Source: Gadus chalcogrammus
Lineage: Eukaryota > Chordata > Actinopteri > Gadiformes > Gadidae
Assembly (NCBI RefSeq): GCF_026213295.1
Contig: NC_079424.1
Span: forward strand, 14,041,727 to 14,105,726
Direction: 5' to 3'
Length of the DNA: 64,000 nucleotides
Under the pieces are notes generated by a model. It saw only the letters and a program-made list of their open reading frames with translations, did no database searches and was not told the DNA's origin. Positions 56,622 to 64,000 of this stretch are shown piece by piece. Position 1 is the stretch's first letter, and every line of letters starts with the position of its first letter. The translations under genes and the position numbers were made by a program.

Positions 56622-58759
56622 CACTGTCACTTTCGGCCCACAACCCACCCCTTTGTGTCTGGGTGCCAAAAACACTACAAAGACTACAAAAATGTCGCCA
56701 TGCATCAGCATCCCCCACCTCCCTTCCTTTTTAGTGTTGGATTCGGTGCCTGTTCTACGTGTTCCAGAGTTGCATATCCCTCCATTTGCCATGAACTGCT
56801 GTCTACATTAGATAGGCATTCGTGCGCCAAACTGCAGTGTGGAGGGGACTCTGAAACAGGGTTTCCGGGCGTGGTGTTAGCCCTGTTGAGGACGGCATTA
56901 TAGAGAAAGGCAAACAGGTGCAAGACTCCAGAGACAGTTGTTCAACACCACCCATGTTCGAAACGGACAAAGAGTGGGTCAACGTTTGCTGTTACAGGTA
57001 TAGGCATCTTTCGGTTATTTATTATACGTTTTAGTTTATTATTTGCTTTGTTTTTCAAAGGTGCCAAAGTCTATAGATACACTACTCCCTCTTTTGGGGA
57101 CATTGGTGAGCATCAATACTGTGGGGTGTAGGACCTCAGAATGCTAGTCCTTTACCGAAGTACGGAGTCTTTACCAAGGTTGGTTTTGTAGAACATTGTT
57201 TTTTGGTCGGGTGTATGAATGCAATGTCACGTTTGTCCTTGGTCTGCTTTCGAGGATTGGAGATCTGTAGGGTACCAGAACGTAGCTAAGTCCCACGGTC
57301 TCATGAAGAGAGAAGGGCAAGGCACAGCCGCTGAGGAATGTGAGTCAACAGGGTTTTTCATGGCTGATGTTCTACAGCTCTTTTGAGCCTCGACATTGTC
57401 ACCATGGATTCCCTTCCAAACTATGAACTGATGAGATTGTTAGAGCCAAGCCTGTATACATGTGATGTTCTTGTATGATTAATTTAATTTAATATTTATG
57501 TAACCTGAAGGGATCAAGACACACAGCACGGATTTATGTTTTGAGGAATTGAACTGGACCATCTTCAGTGTGTTGGCAAGCACTTATATGCTGAAACGGT
57601 TGGAGTGGTAATAACTATTCTACTGTTTTTGATTGTTGAAGCTAAACACCAGCACTTTAACAAACCAACAAATATCTGAACATGACCACTGATAATAATG
57701 CCAGTTTTGTATTTTTAAAATAATAACGACTGCCAGGGGATCTACTGGCTTTTACCAGTATAATGATGTACAACAGGTCCTGAGTGGATGGGACTGAGCT
57801 CGCACTTGGAACAAATACATTTTGTTAGAACAAAGCTGCTTAACATAACTAGGGATTTTGTGAACAATTGTTGTTAGCCTTATAATAAGCTAACTTGTGA
57901 AAGAAATGTGCAATTCAAGCAGTTTTCATATGTAAAAAGTAAATTGTGAAGGCTATCTGTGTATACTATTAAAGATTATTTATTATGTGAAATTGTCTTG
58001 ACTATTGGCTTTTTTGCAGAGCAAGCTTTTCTGGGTTAATAACTTTTGGATATGGGAGCATCATCAAGGATCCCTTTGACACTCATTATCAATGAAGAGC
58101 AGACTTCCTAACATACTCAGGCATGTAGTTCCTTTTAATTGCTTAGAAACTATATTAAAATACAGAAACCCCTGCAGCTGATATGGAATAAAGAAAAATT
58201 GAACCTCATTAACCAGATTTTTGTTCATCTTTAATTGATATAAACAAACATTTCAGTAACAGCTTGGAATTATATAATTGTATGCATCAAAATAAAACGC
58301 TTATGTCGGAAATGAATGAGATGTTTAAGTCCTACATTAAACATGCAACCCCTGTATACAGTCGAGTGGCTAGCGAATTTGAAAGCGTTTGGTGTTTTTT
58401 TTGTGTGGTTTTCATTTTTTTTTTTTTAACATGTGGGACTTAGAAATAAATCTGTACTGTGTCTGACATTTAATATACATTTTATTTACTTATTTATTTG
58501 AGAACTGATATATATACCCATATACACCGAGATGTCATAATTCCCACTTGGAAAATATAAATTATTCGTATCCCCTTAATCAAATGACTTCATCAATTGT
58601 AACGTTCCTTAGTGGATATGAGTTGATGATATTGCTCACAAATAGAATAGAATAATGACAATTCTAATTTCATCGATTAATATTTATCAATACAATTTTG
58701 TCAATTTTAGTCAGGCCAGTACTGCCATCTACAGTTCTATCCTGAAAACGACATGGTGA
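56622..58759 (+). other. prelid3b 3' UTR and prelid3b-aurka spacer
   Basis: No further gene is seen. The best poly(A) candidate for prelid3b is ATTAAA at 57968-57973, followed by a TG/T-rich stretch; this would give a 3' UTR of about 1.4 kb. AATAAA motifs at about 58185 and 58291 are alternatives. Human TUBB1 and PRELID3B flank ATP5F1E; no such small gene is recognised on either side of prelid3b here. Confidence 0.5.
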
Positions 58760-58872
58760 TGACGTCAGAAACCCGCTTCCAAATCAGCCAATGGTTCATA
58801 AGTAATGGCGATCATTTCAGCCAATCACGTGTGTTGAAGTCGTTCAGGGTTTTAAAAAGAGCGACATTTGAA
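58760..58872 (+). promoter_or_regulatory. aurka: aurka cell-cycle promoter: CRE, two CCAAT boxes, CHR
   Basis: TGACGTCA at 58760-58767 is a perfect CRE. CCAAT boxes stand at 58788-58792 and 58821-58825, 33 bp apart, in the same orientation. TTTGAA at 58867-58872 matches the cell-cycle homology region (CHR). Spaced CCAAT boxes with a downstream CHR are the established architecture of G2/M genes bound by NF-Y and the DREAM/MMB complexes. A non-coding first exon probably follows, with a GT donor at 59219. Confidence 0.7.
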
Positions 58873-59543
58873 ATTAACCAACAAGCAATATTACGAAGGG
58901 GTTTTAACCATTGTCAAAACCTGACGTGACCGAACTCGTGGCTTCTCCAAAATAGGACACCGCTTTTTAGTCTTTATTCACGCAGAGTTTTGTTTCTTAC
59001 GGTGTTGTGTCCTCCTGTTCCATTATTTGAGGTTAGAACGGTCAGGTAGATCGTTGAACAACCTTGATATTTATTTTATGTATGCAGCTCGACTGGCTAG
59101 CTGAAGCTAGCCTGCCGAGGTAAAGCTTTTAGCTTCGTTCGTTTTAATCGCTTATTTTCGGTATTTAAAGTAAAGCGTTGACAAGAATTGCATCTGGAAA
59201 TTGTGCACACATATTTAGGTAAGTAAGGTTGCTATATTGGAGATGTTCTTAGTGATTCGCTTGAATCATCTACTTTTATTGATGACTATCCTTGCTGGTG
59301 GACACAATTCAGCGATTCAGGCGAAATAGTTTAACCGTTTTTGTAATGTGAATAAAATCGATAGTCGCTAAACATTTAAATAGTAAGGCAGATGACAACC
59401 GTACAGAAGAGGTTTTGTTTTCTTCTGTAACGATTGCTATGAGATTGAATCGTGTGATTTCAGGAATAATCCAAGATGATTATTATCAATTTTAAATTGG
59501 AATCTTCCATAAAATGTCCAATCGTTTCTTTACAGAATAGACC

Positions 59544-62446
59544 ATGGATGCTGCTAGTGGAAAGGATATGAAACTGCAAAGGCCTGCAGGCAAGGTAACA
59601 TTAAAGCATGAACTTGACTAGAACATTTGTTACACCCCACACTGAGCTGTATTTGGTTTGTTCGGACATTGTTTTAATTTCTTTTTGAAATATTACTCAT
59701 GATGATCTCTTCCCTAGCTGACTACCAGTAACTTGGGTCCAAAGAGAGTTCCGGTGGCTCAAACCACTCGGAAGTCTGGCAACCCAGCGAGCCACACTCC
59801 CAAGGTCCTAGGGATGTTAAACGGGCCACAGCGCATACAGCGACCCATGAGCCAGCAGAAGCCCGTATCGCACGTCGCCACTGTTGTCAAGCCCAGCTAT
59901 GCAGCTGATCAAAACAGGAACCCGGTCACTCCCAACGTTAACCCTGCAATGCAACAGAAGCCTAGTCTCCAGTCTGGTCAGGCCAAGCCGAAAGCCACAA
60001 AAGTTGACCCAGAGCCTGCCAAAAACACAACAGAGCCTTCTAAGAAGAAGCCTTCGCAAAGTAATCATTATTAATAGAATTAAGCTTCTAATTACATTCA
60101 CTTGCCCTCCTATTTCTGTGTATTGGTATGCCTGACTGTGTTTTCTTTTCTTCATTAGACGAGGCAACCAAGAAGGAATCTTCAAATGGAAATTCAATGT
60201 ATGAGTATTTTTCATTCAAAAACGGATTATTGTGTATTTTTATTCTAATGTAAATCCATGGAAGCATCCATTGGGGTTGAAAATGTCATACAAATGTAAA
60301 TGATATGGTAACTGTGTAATCAAGCCTTCATATAATCTAACTAAGTATCATGTTGCTCCAAAAGAGCGCGATGGAGCCTGGAGAACTTTGACATCGGCCG
60401 TCCCTTGGGGAAGGGTAAATTTGGCAATGTCTACCTGGCCCGGGAACGTCAGACCATGTTCATCCTGGCCCTGAAAGTGCTCTTCAAGAAGCAGCTGGAG
60501 ATGGCGGGGGTGGCGCACCAGCTCAGGCGTGAAGTGGAAATCCAGTCTCACCTCAGGTAGAAAACGCATCTGTCCTGATAGTGAGAAACTGCCAATAAAT
60601 CACACAAATGTCACAATGTCTCTGATAAGAGACATGTAGACTCCCCACTTCCCCTGCCATCCTAATGCCACCTAGAGCGTGGCATATTTAGAATGACAAA
60701 GGCTGCAGTTTTCTTCATGGTGGCAGCATCTACTTATTACTGCACACTTTCTGATTGCGGTGATTGGTTCCTATTGAAATGTTATTAAATCTCTCCAGCT
60801 TCAGAGCTTTTCATAAATGAAAATAAGTTTTCTCATTTATTGCCATAATGGAATCCAATTTCTCATGTTGTTAAAGCCTTTTGAGCAACATGCTAAAGAC
60901 TCTTGCGTCCCCAATGCTGAAATGCTGCTGACATTCTGTCCTCGTCTTCCAAAGGCACCCCAACATACTGCGCCTCTACGGTTACTTCCATGATGCGTCT
61001 CGCGTTTACCTCATCCTGGAGTTTGCACCCAAGGGAGAGCTTTACGGCGAGCTGCAGCGCTGTGGCAGCTTCAACGAGGAGCGCAGTGCCACTGTGAGTC
61101 TTCCCGGCCGTCACTGTACACCTCAACCTCAGAGTTCACTAGTGTCTCTATTAAGGCGTAGTTCTGGTTGGACGTCGACGTAATGCAAGGAAGTTTACGG
61201 ACCCATTTTTGGGACGTGTGCATCCCAAAAATGTTTACATTGCGTCGAGGCGCCAAGCAAGGGCTGTGATTGGTCCACTAACTTAAACCTGACTCTGAAC
61301 CAAAACAGGTTCACGACTGTCGAAGAGACGGCGTCATTGCGTTGCGTCAACGTCCAACCATAACTCTACCTTAAGTCGCACTGAAGTTGTGACAAGCTTG
61401 GCTGCCATGGTCATTGTTGTAACATGTGTCAAAGTTGAGCAACCTCACTGAAAAGCTGAAATGAATGGGAACCTTTTTGATGTACATGTGTCATCTCCCC
61501 CTACTTTGAGAAGGCCAAAACCATAATGTCCATAACCATAACGTCTGTCGTTTTTTTTTTTTTTTTAATGCCATTAGTACATAATGGAGCTTGCAGATGC
61601 TCTGAACTACTGCCACTCCAAGAAGGTGATCCATAGAGACATCAAACCTGAGAACCTCCTTCTTGGAGCCAATGGCGAGCTGAAGATTGCGGACTTTGGG
61701 TGGTCTGTGCACACGCCTTCCTCCAGGTAATGCATTTGTCCAATCCCAATAATGATGCAAATCAGGCAGGACGCTAATGTATAGCGTTAATATTATCTGG
61801 CCTCAACCTGTGAGCTGAGCCGTTCATAACCTTTGAACATTGGTAACTCTGATACCTCTCTTTGCTGCTCCAGGAGATCCACGCTGTGCGGCACGCTGGA
61901 CTACCTGCCCCCGGAGATGATCGAGGGTAGGACCCACGACGAGAAGGTGGACCTGTGGAGTCTGGGGGTCCTCTGCTACGAGTTCTTGGTGGGCAAGCCC
62001 CCCTTTGAGACAAAGAGTCACGAGGAAACTTACCGCAAGATCTGCAGGGTAAGGGGTCGCACGCCTGGACTACAGCATGTCATCAAACGGCAACGCTAAA
62101 TCAACAAGGGCTGATCGGAAAGGACTTTAATCAAGCCTGCATTCTCCTGATTAGGGTCCCAATAAACTGTTGACATGTTGAGCTAGTGAAATAAAGATAA
62201 TAACATTGTACGAGGAGAACTCTCATCTAAAGGATAGTTATTTTCCCCTTTTGGCTATAGGTGGAATATACGTACCCGGCCGTGGCCAATATCTGTGCAG
62301 ATGCAAAGGACTTGATTGGCAGGCTGCTGAAGCACAACCCCCTGCACCGACTGCCCATCCAGGGCGTGCTGTGCCACCCCTGGGTGGTGGAGAAGTCCAC
62401 CAAAAAACCCACGTCCCTATCGGCCAGCCCGGAGCCGGAGAAATGA
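59544..62446 (+). CDS. aurka: Aurora kinase A
   Basis: Ser/Thr kinase of centrosomes and spindle poles, activated by TPX2 in mitosis. Coding exons: 59544-59594, 59718-60060, 60159-60198, 60365-60556, 60955-61093, 61578-61726, 61874-62048, 62261-62446. Phases agree, giving 424 residues (human 403). A non-coding exon ending at 59218 probably precedes the exon that starts at 59536. The N-terminal 145 residues are basic, Gln/Pro/Ser-rich and poorly conserved. The kinase domain shows [11 protein letters not shown] (160-170), Lys182, HRDIKPEN with Asp276, ADFGWSVH with Asp294, and the activation loop RRSTLCGT with Thr308 (human Thr288). The C-terminal lobe has YLPPEMIEG and [20 protein letters not shown]. 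The [14 protein letters not shown] segment resembles Aurora B (APRGELYKELQ) more than human Aurora A (APLGTVYRELQ). I still call it aurka from the RSTLCG loop (Aurora B: RKTMCG), the long N-terminal region and the 20q13-type neighbours. Start ACCATGG is a strong context. Confidence 0.94.
61154..61370. mobile_element. Harbinger-like MITE in an aurka intron
   Basis: The left end AGGCGTAGTTCTGGTTGGAC and the right end (reverse complement GGTAGAGTTATGGTTGGACG) are long inverted repeats that continue for about 40 bp. They are flanked by TTA at 61151-61153 and 61371-61373, the 3-bp target size of PIF/Harbinger elements. The 217-bp element is non-coding and lies between the aurka exons at 60955-61093 and 61578-61726. 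Confidence 0.7.
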
Positions 62447-62646
62447 ATGTTGGTTTGTTTGTCGTGATGTGGTCGTCTTACTTTCTCGCTTTGGAAACTG
62501 TGCAGCTGCCTGAGCTGCTTGTGTGTACTGTGGATCACTTCTTTGTGCCAGACGCTGATGGCTTGCTTGATGTCATATTGATCCTTTGTTTGTAATTATG
62601 TAATTATGACTTTTATTGGCGACTGTCACCACTACTTGAATATTAC

Positions 62647-62652
62647 AATAAA
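62647..62652 (+). terminator. aurka: aurka poly(A) signal
   Basis: AATAAA 201 bases after the aurka stop codon, followed by an A-rich and then T/G-rich stretch. It is the only good candidate close to the gene. Confidence 0.7.
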
Positions 62653-62659
62653 AATTATA

Positions 62660-64000
62660 AAAGACAAAGTACTTCGCTTAAGTAATGTTTTCTGTCTAAA
62701 TATAAGGTGATTGATTGTCATTGAATATTTACCGTGGTATTTGAGGCCACTAATGGTTTGCAATGAGTCCCATTCTGCATGTCAAGCGTTTCGCTGAACG
62801 GAGCACTAGAGGGTGCTCGAGTGTCACCCATCTGCTGGGATTTATAAAAGACGTATTAAACAATACAATTATTACACTTGTATTAAATAAATGTGAATTT
62901 AATACATTATCGTTTTTTATTTGAATTTGTTTTACACGGTCAGCAATGTTGTAACGCGGGAAGTGTGGCGCAAACGCCAAGAGGTCCTTTAAAAGCCTAT
63001 CCTTTGGCGTAAAAGCTTTCCTACATTGATAGTTGCAAGACATTATCCCTATTTGAATTCTTTGTGATACCCACTGTCGCTATATTTTCTTTTCTACCAA
63101 ACATTTTTGCTGCGCTTTTTAATCCAACGAGACCGTTACAGATAAGCGAGCGAATGCTTGATTCGTCCAAAATAACGTGGTGCAGAGGAGAGAATATTCA
63201 GTCCCCAAGCATTTCTACACAGATGGTCATAAGCAACGGAGTGGATGAACAGGTAGGCCTACGTATAATTTAAAATCCCGCGATTTCCGTAGGTCTACTC
63301 CGCCTTTTTAAAGCAGCCTTAAACCAAAGAGGCCCCATGTGCTTCAATCGTAGGCCCTCTTATCGGCCCCTCAGTTAGGCCTATAAAATAAAGAGCGCTA
63401 TTCGAAAACATTTATTTCGGCTGGGTAGTCCTAATTCCTAATAATGAAATCATGCTTGGCTACGTTGGGCAAGGCCCACAAATGTCTAAGGATTCAAATT
63501 ATCCATCTTTGCATTTTATTAAAGAGAAAAAATACATGATACCCACACTTTCATTTTTAATACATAAAACCACTCACAATTTTACAATATAATTTCACTT
63601 ATTTATTCTTTAATATTCATTTTCACGATATATGATAACGATTTTGAGATATACATTCCATCTTTTTGAAACCACGGTAACACTACACATACGGTTTTTA
63701 TAACATTTCCACATGACCCATTGGATCGCACAGAGTGAACAATGTCTTTATGCACATTTTCTTAATTTTTGATCTCTTAATATTTTAGCTCCAAACGACA
63801 GAATTTCGAACAAAGAATCAATCAATCTATTCTCGGAATATACATTTCAAATTCACAAAGAAAAACATTTGAGAAATGGCCTAGATTAAAGGATTTAAAT
63901 TTGCGGCCCCCCTCCTGGAGTGGACTATTGTTATCTGATCAGTTCAACACAGTATAGTGTTAACTCGTATTATCGTCTTCCAAAATGTCAACATGTCAAA
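62660..64000. other. Right-end region without a recognised gene
   Basis: A frame at about 63145-63252 ends in GAACAG/GTAGGC and could be a short exon on the plus strand, but its product is not recognised. From about 63500 the sequence is AT-rich, with AATAAA on the minus strand near 63520. It could be the 3' UTR of a minus-strand gene beyond the right edge. Neither can be confirmed here. Confidence 0.3.

Overview
This window is vertebrate nuclear DNA, almost certainly from a ray-finned fish. It has intron-split genes with GT-AG junctions, tRNA-derived SINEs with fish-type tails, several short hAT-like and Harbinger-like elements, and very many long (TG)n/(CA)n and (GA)n tracts. That density of long dinucleotide repeats recalls codfish-type genomes, but this is an inference; the sequence does not name the species.

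Layout. From 381 to 15278 on the minus strand lies ipo9 (importin-9): 21 coding exons giving 945 residues, with the last exons beyond the left edge. One of its introns (7867-8195) is a U12-type AT-AC intron. From 15.3 to 19.6 kb there is repeat-rich DNA that probably holds the gnas 3' UTR. From 19638 to 45053 on the minus strand lies gnas (stimulatory G-protein alpha subunit): 12 coding exons, 379 residues, with a 12.7-kb intron (23030-35741) crowded with microsatellites, purine tracts and a 40/80-bp minisatellite. From 48819 to 51810 (+) lies a class-VI-like beta-tubulin (tubb1) with an unusual long C-terminal tail. From 53258 to 56621 (+) lies prelid3b, a mitochondrial lipid-transfer protein. 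From 59544 to 62446 (+) lies aurka (Aurora kinase A), preceded by a CRE/double-CCAAT/CHR promoter typical of G2/M genes. The right end (62.7-64 kb) has no recognisable gene.

The genes do not form a pathway. gnas, tubb1 and prelid3b are also neighbours on human 20q13.3, and aurka lies on 20q13, so this is a conserved linkage block. ipo9 lies on human 1q32, so its junction with gnas is the fish-specific part. No new defence or biosynthetic system is visible. The points most worth a second look are the AT-AC intron, the two-level minisatellite, the altered helical domain of the Gs alpha protein, and the mosaic, tail-extended tubb1.
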